Positions 7,196 through 16,700 of a stretch of DNA of 18,679 nucleotides are shown here, piece by piece (position 1 is the first letter of the stretch; every line of letters begins with the position of its first letter). Below the pieces are notes generated by a model. That model ran no database searches, had not been told where the DNA came from, and saw only the letters and a list, made by a program, of their open reading frames with translations. The stretch spans positions 1 to 18,679 of the forward strand of contig DNXU01000310.1 in NCBI GenBank assembly GCA_003505715.1. Direction: 5' to 3'. Source of the DNA: Cyanobacteria bacterium UBA8803 (GTDB taxonomy: Bacteria; Cyanobacteriota; Cyanobacteriia; Cyanobacteriales; Coleofasciculaceae). The translations under genes were made by a program, and so were the position numbers.

Positions 7196-8316
7196 GAGCC
7201 AGAGTTTGTTGAATTGGAATCCTTTGAGGCAGAACTTTGCTGAATAGCATTGAGGAGAGTTTGTTTGTTAAGTTCGTAATTGGGAGTTTTGACTTTACTT
7301 TCTTTGCTCCCAGGTACTCTTGTCTCTGAATTATCAGGGATAAGTTTCAATTGTGCTTCATCGATTTCCGGGTGTTGTTCGCACCATTCTGAGATGGCGT
7401 TTGATAGTTCTTCGATATCATCGGGTAAAGGAGCAACTAACTCCTCCAACTCTGCAAAATCTTCTGAGCTAAAGAGGGAACGTTGCTCGGTTAAGAGTTC
7501 GATAAAAGCATCAACATTTTGCTCTAAAAATGGTAGGGATTCTCTCTTGATTTTTTTTACAGTTTTTTGAACGATTTCCAAGGTTAAATCGAGAGCTTGA
7601 GCAATTTGCTCTAAACTCAGCCCCATTGGTAGCAGCCTCGGGATGGTTTCTAACTTCATTTCTAGGAGAGTATCCTGATAAAATCGGGTTTGTTTAATTT
7701 CGCTTAATCCCAACATAGCGGCAATCTCCTCGCGGCTTTTTTCCGGTAGTTTGTATACAATAATGGTCTCAATCAGATTGATGAGTTCACGTTGGATCGT
7801 TTCATCGGTTAGCTGCTGCTGTGCTTGTTCGATTAGCTGTCTTGCAAGTTGTCCTGCTGTCTCTTCCGGCTCAATCACAAGCTTAACAACTCCTACCCCT
7901 AATGAGCGCTCTGTGGCTTTTTCTAACTCATCCAGGTAAATTCGTCTCACCCACTTTAGGGCTAAGAGTTCACCAAACTGTGAAGTTGATGCTCGTTCGA
8001 TGCTGCGATTGGGATAGATGACCACAACTTGCCAAGGATGGGGTGGCTGGTATTGCCTTAAAAAGATGAAGAGTTCGGCAAATATGCGGTAGTATAAAGC
8101 AGGATCTGGCTGGAATTGAACTTCAACTAGGTAGAAAGCTTTGTCAGGTTCGTTGGTTTTGGGTAAGAATAAACCGTCTAGGCGAAAGGCTAATTGTTTG
8201 ACTTCGCGGGAGGTAAATTCATAGCTATCAGCCTCTTCTGGAGGACGGTTAATAAGCTCAAAAAAAATGCTGGGAAATGCCAGAAATAGGTTGTAGAAGA
8301 TGGTGTCAGTTTTCAC
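7192..8316 (-). CDS. DUF2887/Rpn-family PD-(D/E)XK nuclease-like protein
   Basis: A 374-residue protein. The first 150 residues match the cyanobacterial DUF2887 type of Rpn recombination-promoting nuclease/putative transposase: MKTDTIFYNLFLAFPSIFFE, then LAFRLDGLF with Asp47, and FYLVEVQFQ with Glu65 and Gln67 (ExQ in place of ExK), then LYYRIFAELFIFLRQY. With Glu20 these give a plausible nuclease site. Residues 150-260 are helical, with short repeats like SLEQIAQALDLTLEIVQ, common in this family. The last 45 residues are Ser/Asn/Lys-rich and probably disordered. The start is GTG at 8316, three bases after the CHAT stop, with no clear ribosome-binding site, so translation is probably coupled. 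Such genes are numerous in cyanobacteria; the close fit here argues for a shared job with its neighbours. Confidence 0.82.
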   Translation of the reverse strand: MKTDTIFYNLFLAFPSIFFELINRPPEEADSYEFTSREVKQLAFRLDGLFLPKTNEPDKAFYLVEVQFQPDPALYYRIFAELFIFLRQYQPPHPWQVVVIYPNRSIERASTSQFGELLALKWVRRIYLDELEKATERSLGVGVVKLVIEPEETAGQLARQLIEQAQQQLTDETIQRELINLIETIIVYKLPEKSREEIAAMLGLSEIKQTRFYQDTLLEMKLETIPRLLPMGLSLEQIAQALDLTLEIVQKTVKKIKRESLPFLEQNVDAFIELLTEQRSLFSSEDFAELEELVAPLPDDIEELSNAISEWCEQHPEIDEAQLKLIPDNSETRVPGSKESKVKTPNYELNKQTLLNAIQQSSASKDSNSTNSGS

Positions 8317-8319
8317 GGG

Positions 8320-10659
8320 TTATTGACCGATGGCACAGAATGCTGCCCAGTGGTAGGGGGATTCAAAGGGTTTGGTATTAGGCGATTGTTTACTGAGGTA
8401 AACCTTTAGTTGCCTTCTATGATTGGCATTAGGTAGTTGCTTCGCCCACTGCTGCAATTGTTCTGTTGTAACATCTCGGAGCCAAACTTGAGCAGCGTTG
8501 AGAGCAATAGGGACAGTTAAGCCTGATTTGAGATTCTGATAGAACTGAATCATTAAAAGTGCTGTAGATAAATCATTTACTCTCCACAGAGAACATACAA
8601 TGCTAGCAGTACCTGACACTAGGAAAGCATAGGTGAAACCGATGTACTCATCGGTGACGGATAGAATGTCGCTAAAACCTGTTTCACAAGCAGAGAGAGT
8701 GACAAGCCGACATTGGCTGAGGTCAAGATTAAATATCTCTGCTAGCACAATCTTGCAATCAGCCAGATGTAATGCAGACTTTAGGGGTTTGTCAAACTTG
8801 AAGCGCCCGTGACACGAAAAGTGGACTAAGTGGGCGCTTTGGAGTTGCTGGTTGTCAATAATAGCTGATTTTGTGGCATCGCCTTTAACCAGGATGTGTT
8901 TGCTATGGAAATACTCCTTAATGGCTTGAACTTCTATATCGCTGTATTTAAGGTCTTCTGTGGGGTTTTGAATAGCAAATAGGTGGGTAAAATCAGGGCG
9001 TTTTCGACCTTGAGCTAGTTGCAACACTTGACAACTGGGAGCATAATTAACACCTCTAGGGAATTTATCTAAAAGGCACTTGCCTTTCTCGTTGGGTAAA
9101 GGCAAAGCGTGAAGAGGAAGTACGTGCAGCCGCTGATGGGGAATTAGAGTTATCCTATCGCAGGTGTCTGGTACATGAGTGAGGATCTCATCCAGGTGTA
9201 AAATCTCAGCAAGGCGATTGAGACGAGATGCTAGACAATCTCGCCAAGCTTTTCTAGAGTCGTAGTCTTGCAAATACTCATTCCACCATGATGTAAAGTC
9301 TTCTAAATCTTTTGGAGAAGATTGCCAAATACTAATACCAGGGCTTTGATGATTAATGATGAATGCAACGAAGATATCATCAAGGATGTACCACTCGATC
9401 AGGGCGGTTTTTTTATCGGGTAGTAATGCCTCAATCTCCTGGAAGAGGATACCTTTTCCCTGTTTATCTTTTGAAACACCTTTAGGGTCAAGGTTCAAGG
9501 AGGTAAGGTGTTCTACTAAGTTACGGGCTTTACTGCGCTCAACATATTCAATAGCTTTGGTTATTTGACCATTATTGATACAGGCTTTGACAATACAGAT
9601 GTAAACATGAATCGCTTCTTCCTGAATCTTTTGACGTTGGGAATCTGTTTTAGCCCAAATGCAGCGCTGCTGCTCAACTGCTTCAATAGCTATACCATAC
9701 CCCTCAATAGCTTCCTGCCAACGGTTAGCTTTGAAAGCCACATTCCCAAAATCTCGTCCCGTTTGGAAGCAATGCTCAGGATATACGGTGGGTGTGAGAA
9801 TTTTTAGCGCTAACCTAAAACAATCAATTGCTTCATCAATATTGTTTTGGTAGCTATAGGCAAGACCTAGATTGTGTTGTATCTGTGCCCACTCATGGGG
9901 AAATGTTTCCTCGGTGTAGACTTCTAGAACTTGTTTATAGCAAGTAATTGCCTCCGCCGTCTTTCCTAGTTTGCAATAAACACAACATAGATTCTGTTTA
10001 GTCTGCGCCCACTCATAAAACTTGTGTTTAGAAGTGTTTCTCAAAGCCTCCTTATAGCAAGTGAGTGCTAAATCTACATCGTGTAGTTCTTGTTGTTTGT
10101 CTTCTTGAATCTCGCTACGCCTATGGTAAGCATTGCCCAGACTATCTTGGATATTCGCCCACTCATAAGGAAACTTACTACGAAACACATCTAGAGAATA
10201 GCGTTCTAAAGCGGATTCCAATGTGGTGATCGCTTTATCGATCCATCCTTGATTACGGTAAGCAATTCCCAAACCATTTTGGAGCGTTAACCACTCCTGT
10301 GGAGAGCTTTCGGAAGTCAACACCTCGGTAGCTTCTTCATATCCTGTAATAACAATCTCCCACTTATTTTCTGGTTTGATTTTTGGGAACTGCGCTATAT
10401 GATTGCAAAAATTATTAAGATTTCTTGCTATTCTTTGGGCTTCCTCTCGGTCTACGGTTAACAGTTTACCCCTTGCCCAACTTCGCAACATTTGAGGAAA
10501 ATTATCATCCAGCTTATCTAAATTATCTTCCAATAGCCGATGCACTGCTTTTTTCTGTTGTTTGGTATCTGTTATGTGCCTGATTTTTGACAAGGCACTA
10601 TTCAAAAAATCGTAATAGGCTTTACAGCTTGGTTTTCTCTGGTCAAACTCTTTTTTCAT
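8320..10659 (-). CDS. TPR-CHAT protein, caspase-like cysteine protease
   Basis: A 779-residue protein. Residues 1-100 form a helical N-terminal region; about 120-380 are tetratricopeptide repeats with long units (for example EWANIQDSLGNAYHRR, EWAQIQHNLGLAYSYQ) and a YVERSKARNLVEHL linker; about 405-779 are a CHAT domain (PHQRLHVLPLHALP, then the catalytic core). The protease dyad is intact: His617 in LVHFSCHG and Cys658 in VTLSACETG. CHAT domains are caspase/separase relatives that cut partner proteins, as in Craspase (TPR-CHAT with a type III-E effector) and gasdermin systems. It is first in a three-gene operon with a nuclease-like and a membrane protein. ATG at 10659 starts MKKEF; no clear ribosome-binding site precedes it, but a dyad does. 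The target and trigger are unknown. Confidence 0.9.
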   Translation of the reverse strand: MKKEFDQRKPSCKAYYDFLNSALSKIRHITDTKQQKKAVHRLLEDNLDKLDDNFPQMLRSWARGKLLTVDREEAQRIARNLNNFCNHIAQFPKIKPENKWEIVITGYEEATEVLTSESSPQEWLTLQNGLGIAYRNQGWIDKAITTLESALERYSLDVFRSKFPYEWANIQDSLGNAYHRRSEIQEDKQQELHDVDLALTCYKEALRNTSKHKFYEWAQTKQNLCCVYCKLGKTAEAITCYKQVLEVYTEETFPHEWAQIQHNLGLAYSYQNNIDEAIDCFRLALKILTPTVYPEHCFQTGRDFGNVAFKANRWQEAIEGYGIAIEAVEQQRCIWAKTDSQRQKIQEEAIHVYICIVKACINNGQITKAIEYVERSKARNLVEHLTSLNLDPKGVSKDKQGKGILFQEIEALLPDKKTALIEWYILDDIFVAFIINHQSPGISIWQSSPKDLEDFTSWWNEYLQDYDSRKAWRDCLASRLNRLAEILHLDEILTHVPDTCDRITLIPHQRLHVLPLHALPLPNEKGKCLLDKFPRGVNYAPSCQVLQLAQGRKRPDFTHLFAIQNPTEDLKYSDIEVQAIKEYFHSKHILVKGDATKSAIIDNQQLQSAHLVHFSCHGRFKFDKPLKSALHLADCKIVLAEIFNLDLSQCRLVTLSACETGFSDILSVTDEYIGFTYAFLVSGTASIVCSLWRVNDLSTALLMIQFYQNLKSGLTVPIALNAAQVWLRDVTTEQLQQWAKQLPNANHRRQLKVYLSKQSPNTKPFESPYHWAAFCAIGQ

Positions 10660-10660
10660 T

Positions 10661-10681
10661 TCAATATTCTAACAGTATTGA
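10661..10681 (-). promoter_or_regulatory. Dyad TCAATA-N9-TATTGA directly upstream of the CHAT gene
   Basis: TCAATA (10661-10666) and TATTGA (10676-10681) form a 21-bp dyad that begins two bases from the CHAT start codon, in the place where a ribosome-binding site would be expected. It could be an operator or an RNA hairpin limiting translation. It is short and AT-rich, so chance is possible. Confidence 0.3.
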
Positions 10682-10727
10682 GATGCTCCCCTTTTGGGCG
10701 GCTTGTTACCCCGTCAGGATGAAACTG

Positions 10728-13643
10728 TTAATCCAAGATCTCCACCACACCCAACTGACCATCAATACGCACTCGCTGACCATTTCTTAATAATTGGGTA
10801 GCGTTGTGGATATCCATCACGGCTGGGATGCCGTATTCGCGAGCTACAATTGCGCCGTGGGAGAGGCGTCCGCCGACTTCGGCAATTAAGCCTCCGGCAC
10901 GGGCCAGTAGGGGTGCCCAACCAGAATCGGTGTAGGGTACAACTAAAATGGTTTGTCGATCAATCTGCGGTACGGCTTGCAAGTGGCTTAAGACTCTCAC
11001 CCACCCTTCTACTTGTCCGGCACTGGCACCGATGCCTTGGAGTCTTTGTCTAGCAGGCTGTGATGAGATTTGTAATAGTAACGAGACAGACGGAGGGTTG
11101 CCATAGATGAGGGAGGGTACGCTAGTTAATTGGGTGTCCCGTTCCAGTTGATCTTGCCTTTGTTGGATGAGTTGCGGCAGGTCTTCTCTCAATATCCGGT
11201 CATGACCTGCAACTAAATGCTGGATTTCTGAGAATTCTAAGAAAAAAATATCCCCTGGTTGAGTAAGCAAACCTGCTTGTTGCCAAACTGCCTCTAAGGC
11301 GATAAAGCTCCAACGCAATTCGGCTAAGAGCTGGGAATAGACTTGGGTGACTTGACCTTTAAGATTTAGACGCGCTTGGACTACTTCCGCTTGCCAATTC
11401 TGGGTTTTTGGAAGTGGTGGTACAGGAGGAGGATCGCATAGAAACTGACTGAATAGCTGTCGCACTAAGCGGGGGTCTTCTTTCCAAGTGGGTACGGCAA
11501 TATCAGTAGCAACATCGCTTAGGTAACCATAGTCCTCGATAAAGCGATCGAACTGAGCCAAAATGCTTTCACCATCAGGGATTTCTGCTAAGGTGGCAAA
11601 CACAGAGGCGCGACTTTCACAGGCATCGTGTGGGAGGCGCAATAAATGCTGAGCATCTGCCGCTAGTTGAGCAAGCGATCGCAAGCTAGCAACTTCCGGT
11701 GTCTGGCTGTTATCTAGGTCTGGATCTTGAACCTTTAACAGTGCCTGCCGTAAAGACATACTCAAGGGAGCAAGAATACTGTAGTAGGTTGCTCTTTTCA
11801 AGACTGCTAAAATCAAGTCTATCCGTTCCAGGATTGCTCTAGGAGGCAATCCCGAAGCAGGTTGAGCTTTCAGTTGCTCTAGGGTAGGGGCAAATTCCTT
11901 TTGGTAATCTCTCTCAAAGTCTTTATCTAAATTCCATTCCCGGCCTAGGAGGCGCAGTAATCCTGGCAGGTTCCGCAGGGTAGAACTCATGGGCGGTTTG
12001 GAAAACTTGGCTCCCCTAGTGAGAAATTCTAGACTTTCCGGCGGCAGACCCATACGCCGAAAAATATTACCGAGCAGGGTAGCATTAAAGTAGGCACGAG
12101 AGTAGTGCAGGGTTGCTGTTTCATTAAAATCTAATCCCTGTGCCCGTTTATCTAAAACTAAAGTAAAGAGTTCTCCCCAGACGCCACAAGTTAGGGGGCG
12201 ATTGATCGACCAAGTCAGAGGTCGAATGAGTCCCGGAATTACCTCCGCAGCAATCTTGCGAGTCCAGATGGGTTGTAGGTTAGTAATGGGCCGCGCCTGT
12301 AGCAACCAGAGTGTTTGACCGTCATAACTCCATTCAATATCTTGGGGAATGCCGTGATAGCGATCTTCTAACTCCCGCGCTAACATGGCGACTTTTTGAA
12401 TAAGAGCAGGGGGTAAATCACCACTACCTTCTATGGGGGGAGTTGGGAGTTGGGAGTTGGGAGTTGGGAGTTTGTTTGTTTCCCCCTCTGCCAGATAAAC
12501 TCGATACTGGTCTGGTGTGACGCGACCGGATACAACTCTGGTAGCGTCTCCTGGTAACCCTTCAATAATTACTGCGTCACCTTGTTGAGAGATCGGATCG
12601 CGGCTGAAGGCGACGCCGGAAAAGACGCCCGGAATTTGTTTTTGAATCAGTACAGCCATGGAGGTGTCTGGCAGTTCCCGTTCCCGTCGATACTGCATCG
12701 CGGTTGGGTTATTGTAGGAAGCTAAAACTTGAGTAATGGCGTCTTGTAAGGCTGGTCTGGTGGTAACATTTAAAATACTTTGATATTGTCCTGCGGCTGA
12801 GGAGAGTTCTGAGTCTTCCCCCACTGCGGAAGAACGCACGACCAAGGGTTCGGATTCAGAAACTGGTAGGTATTGAATCAGGGGTTCTGAATTATCCCCT
12901 GGTGGCAAGACCCATCCGGTCGGCACAGTGTAACCCCAACGCTTGAGCTGGGATAGGGTGGCAGCTTTTTGGCCGACTTTGCTAGGGTCTAACTCACTCT
13001 CTAGAGAAATTATGGCCTTATCGCCTCTAAAAAAACGAAACACGGATTGGGATTCTATTCTTGCTTGGGTGGCCGAAAGCTCTAAATCATCGGGAATTTT
13101 TTGATAAATCCAACCCATGATTAGACCTAGGGCGATCGCCATTGTAATGCGGGCGGGGTCGTCCGGGTGCAGCAGAGCTAGGATTAAGGGGAATAAGATT
13201 AAAACACCGATGCGTCCGGTTTGGCGATCGCGAAAAATCGTAAAGCTGATTCCTCCAATTAAAAATACTAACAAGGCTACCCGCCAATCATGAACCACGA
13301 AACCCCAGACTACATTTGTGGTTCCCGCTCCTTTACCCATCAAGTAACGACCCATGACTAGCATAATCAGAGCAATGAGTTCCCAGGCCGGTTCGGTGGG
13401 AAAGAAATAGCGACCTAGCAAGACGGCAGCTATTCCCTTACCAGCTTCCGACAACACGGCCAGGATACCCACAAAGCGCCCCCCGTGGTAGAAGGCAGCG
13501 GAAACAGAAACATTGCCAGTACCTAGTTGTTCTAAATGGCGACCTTTTAATGCGTAGGTAATCCAGGAAATTAAGGGCAGTCTACCTAAAAGGGGGCAGA
13601 GGGTAAAGATGAGCAAAGACCCCCAAACCTGTGTTAGCGTCAT
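10728..13643 (-). CDS. PlsY-like membrane domain fused to PEP-synthase-type ATP-grasp and phosphohistidine domains
   Basis: A 971-residue fusion. Residues 1-190 are a PlsY-like (glycerol-3-phosphate acyltransferase) membrane domain with several helices and GTGNVSVSAAFYHGG where PlsY has GSGNxGATNxxR. That motif, the Lys region (LSEAGKG) and the usual C-terminal HREN are degenerate or absent, so acyltransferase activity is doubtful. Residues about 215-455 are the PPDK/PEP-synthase N-terminal ATP-grasp: GQKAATLSQLKRWGY, VVRSSAVGEDS, GVFSGVAFSRDP, LQARPIT. A helical middle region (460-850) resembles no family I can name. Residues 880-971 are the swivelling phosphohistidine domain with His929 in GGRLSHGAIVAREYGIPAV. 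The PEP/pyruvate TIM barrel is missing, as in rifampin phosphotransferases. Likely a membrane-tethered phosphotransferase of unknown acceptor. A 7-bp repeat lies inside the ATP-grasp part. Confidence 0.82.
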   Translation of the reverse strand: MTLTQVWGSLLIFTLCPLLGRLPLISWITYALKGRHLEQLGTGNVSVSAAFYHGGRFVGILAVLSEAGKGIAAVLLGRYFFPTEPAWELIALIMLVMGRYLMGKGAGTTNVVWGFVVHDWRVALLVFLIGGISFTIFRDRQTGRIGVLILFPLILALLHPDDPARITMAIALGLIMGWIYQKIPDDLELSATQARIESQSVFRFFRGDKAIISLESELDPSKVGQKAATLSQLKRWGYTVPTGWVLPPGDNSEPLIQYLPVSESEPLVVRSSAVGEDSELSSAAGQYQSILNVTTRPALQDAITQVLASYNNPTAMQYRRERELPDTSMAVLIQKQIPGVFSGVAFSRDPISQQGDAVIIEGLPGDATRVVSGRVTPDQYRVYLAEGETNKLPTPNSQLPTPPIEGSGDLPPALIQKVAMLARELEDRYHGIPQDIEWSYDGQTLWLLQARPITNLQPIWTRKIAAEVIPGLIRPLTWSINRPLTCGVWGELFTLVLDKRAQGLDFNETATLHYSRAYFNATLLGNIFRRMGLPPESLEFLTRGAKFSKPPMSSTLRNLPGLLRLLGREWNLDKDFERDYQKEFAPTLEQLKAQPASGLPPRAILERIDLILAVLKRATYYSILAPLSMSLRQALLKVQDPDLDNSQTPEVASLRSLAQLAADAQHLLRLPHDACESRASVFATLAEIPDGESILAQFDRFIEDYGYLSDVATDIAVPTWKEDPRLVRQLFSQFLCDPPPVPPLPKTQNWQAEVVQARLNLKGQVTQVYSQLLAELRWSFIALEAVWQQAGLLTQPGDIFFLEFSEIQHLVAGHDRILREDLPQLIQQRQDQLERDTQLTSVPSLIYGNPPSVSLLLQISSQPARQRLQGIGASAGQVEGWVRVLSHLQAVPQIDRQTILVVPYTDSGWAPLLARAGGLIAEVGGRLSHGAIVAREYGIPAVMDIHNATQLLRNGQRVRIDGQLGVVEILD
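12438..12472. repeat. Heptanucleotide tandem repeat (GGGAGTT)5 inside the PlsY-PEP synthase fusion gene
   Basis: Five perfect GGGAGTT units (AACTCCC on the coding strand) encode LPTPNSQLPTP near residues 391-402, a Pro-rich loop in the ATP-grasp domain. Because 7 is not a multiple of 3, gain or loss of one unit would shift frame and remove the phosphohistidine domain. Such heptamer repeats are typical of cyanobacteria but are mostly found between genes. Confidence 0.85.
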
Positions 13644-13684
13644 AGGAAATTTGAAAAAGAGGGAAAGGGATCGGGGAAAAGGAG

Positions 13685-13700
13685 AGGGATTTTCATCCCT
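13685..13700 (-). terminator. Short hairpin between haemagglutinin and PlsY-fusion genes, weak terminator candidate
   Basis: AGGGAT (13685-13690) and ATCCCT (13695-13700) form a perfect 6-bp stem with a 4-base loop in the 94-bp gap downstream of the haemagglutinin stop. On the minus strand it is followed by mixed pyrimidines, not a clean U-run. It may only reduce read-through into the fusion gene. Confidence 0.3.
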
Positions 13701-13737
13701 TTATATGGTATGTATAAAAAGAACAGATACCTCACAA

Positions 13738-16700
13738 TTAAATACATCCAGGATTTCTAGAGGAGGGACGGATGAGAGTGCCAGTGGGTTGGTGCGCTAC
13801 CAACTCCATATTTCCCTCAGCATTCACTATCCAACCTGTCGCTTCAATAATAGGGGAACTGGAACTGGGGAACTGGGACTGGGAAGATGGGGATGCAAGA
13901 TCTTGACTCAGTTCGCCTAGGTCGGAAAAATCTTGCATATCTTGCCAAACTGTTTGTCCTCTAATGGTTGCAGTAGGGTCTTCCGGTAAACCTCCCCGTC
14001 CGGTAACAGTAAAGGAGTTGCCTCTTGCTGCTGCACAACCAATAATTACTTGCTTGGCCGGATCGGTGACATTTTCCGGCAGTTGCAATAATCCCGAATT
14101 GGGGTCAAGCTGGAGAGTAGTAATTTGTACGACCCCGGCAACCCCAAAGGCTGAACTAGCAGTAATGTCACTAAAGGGAGTTTGTTGCGCTCGAAATTTC
14201 AGCCCAAAAATTCCACTTGCTGTTACTTGTACCTTGCCTCCATTTCCTTCAAAGGCATTCGCAGTAATATCGCTATTTTCTTCCTGAACGGCCACAATAA
14301 ATGGAGCATTAATATCAATATTTCCACCATCTCCACCTGCCCCTGCTGTTCCCGCTGTCGCCGTAATTTGACTATTACGCCGCATCAGTAACAAGTCATT
14401 CAGGCGTAGGCTAATATCTCCACCTCGACCAGAAGCAGTGGCAGCTGTGAGTGAAGCTTGATTGTCCAGAATTAAAGCATCGGCTTCGATCTGAATATTG
14501 CCACCACTGCCCGTTCCTTGACTGCTGACGGCAGTAGAAATCTGGCTGTTATCTAAGGAAATCGAGTCGGTTGCTTTCATAAAAATTTGACCCGCATCTC
14601 CCTGTCCCGATGTGCTGGCACTCACTTTCGCTCCATTAGTTAAGGAAATTGTCCTCGCACTAAAATTCAGCGTTCCGCCATTACCAACCGCTCCGGGTTC
14701 GACACTACTGGCAATTCTACTATTACTTAAAAAGATTTCATCGGCGGTAATATTAAAATTACCTGCATCTCCTATCCCTTCTGTCCGGTTGAACACTTCA
14801 GCACCATTGGTCATGGAAAAAATAGGAGTGGTGATGTTAATATCGCCAGCGTTACCCCGACCCGTACCTCTGACTCGGTTCAGTAAATTAGAACCCCGTC
14901 TATTGCTAGCTATGCCATCTAATAAAACCCCCTCGCTGGCATTAATAATGATATCTCCGGCATTCCCCTCACCATAAGTCGTAGAATTCAAAGAACCGCC
15001 ATTCGTTAGGGACAAAAATCCCGTATTAATCTCAATACCCCCAGCATTACCTACCGCTGAGGGGCCGGCCACAATGTTGAAGATATGAGAAGTGTCTCCC
15101 TTGAATTCTCCATCTAAGGAGACAGTGTCCTGAGCGTTAATGACGATCTTGCCTGTATTCCCCCGAATATAAGTGCCATTATCGAGCCTGCCACCCCGAA
15201 CTAAAGTCACGTTATCGGCATTGATTTGGATATCCCCCGTATTTCCCTGTCCCAAATTACTGATATTTAAAAGGCCGCGATCGCTCAACTGCACTTCCCC
15301 AGCATTAATCACGATACTCCCTGCATCCCCACTGCCACGGGTGATGTTAGAAATCGTGGCGTTATTAATATCTACAGTCGTCGCATTAACTGTAATATCC
15401 TCGACTTTCCCTGTCCCTGATGCCGTCGCCGCAATTTCCGCGCCAGATGCCATTACAAACTGAGGAGTATTAATGGTTAATCTACCTGTATTACCGGAAC
15501 TTTCGCTGCGAGACACTAAACCACTGGTTTTACCATAATTGGGATTGAAGTTGTTGGGATTAAAATTATTGGGTGTCGGCGGGAATGCCCCAAGAGTCCC
15601 TTGATTTTGCAGAGAAACTTGTAGCCTATAGGTATCTCCCCGGTCAACGCGATCGCCTTCTAATAAATTTAAGCTGGAAGGCACGGTATCAAATTCACCT
15701 ACTCCAATTACATAACTGCCGGGTGATAGCAGGGTAGAAATATAAGAATCTTGGTTGACGATACTACCGTCTGCGCCTAAGTTCTCATTGGCATCATCAT
15801 TATTAGCAATCACTTCTCCCGTCCCGCCATTGAAGAGGACAAGTTCCGTATCTAAACTGCCCGGATTTTGGCTATAGCCATCGCCCCCATCAATATCGAA
15901 AATTACCCGACTATTGAGTGCATTAATCGTAAAAGCGTAATAGTCAAATCCTTCACTAGCTGTGCCAAATACCGTTTGACCGCTAATAATTTGCTCTGGG
16001 GTGCGTTGTAGGGAAATATAGGGAATGCCACCCGCACCGGAGGCTTCTACCTCTGGGTTAGGTTCCATACTGAAGGGTAAGCCATCAAGATTATAAACAG
16101 TCACTCCCTCAAAGGGAGAACGGATAAAGTCCTTACTACTCCCAATCATCGTCACGCTGCCAGTGGCATTCACAGTAATATCACCCGCCTTACCACCGTT
16201 CCTGGCTAAGGTGAGAATTTGCCCGCCACTTTCCAACAACAGGTTATGGGTATCAATCGCGATCGCCCCCCCATTACTGCTACTATCGGTGACCGTAGCA
16301 ATAAACCCCCGATTAGCGGCACGCACACTTCCTGGTTGGTTATTTAAAGGAGTAATACTAATCTTGCCCGTTAAACCACTATTTAGGGTAGTTGAGTGAG
16401 AGAGAATCCCACTAAAGAGTCCATCCGCCGTTAAACCAGAGATATCGAGACTGTTGGTGGCAATTTGAATATTGCCAGCAGCTCCCGGCGCTTGAGTCAC
16501 CGTTGCCATTCTCGACCCTGAAGTTAACGCAACAGTATTACCTTGAATATCAATATCGCCACCATTGCCCAAAGCTCCCGATGATAAGGTATTGGCGATT
16601 AAACTCCGATCGCTCAGGGTAATATTACCCGTAGCATTAACCAAAATATCGCCCGCTGTAGTACCTGCTAGCCCGTTATTTGGCACAATTCCAGTCAACA

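Noticed and set aside
9356..9853. Plus-strand ORFs antisense to the CHAT gene
   Set aside because: They lie wholly within a well-supported TPR-CHAT gene and show no recognisable domain or initiation signal.
8320..10659. Possible link of the TPR-CHAT protein to a type III-E CRISPR (Craspase) locus
   Set aside because: No gRAMP/Cas7-like gene, CRISPR array or cas gene is in the window, and the neighbours are different families.
14612..14977. Plus-strand ORF of 121 codons antisense to the haemagglutinin gene (and several similar ones at 13964-17272)
   Set aside because: These are shadow frames created by the repetitive beta-helix coding sequence; they follow its repeat period and have no ribosome-binding sites.
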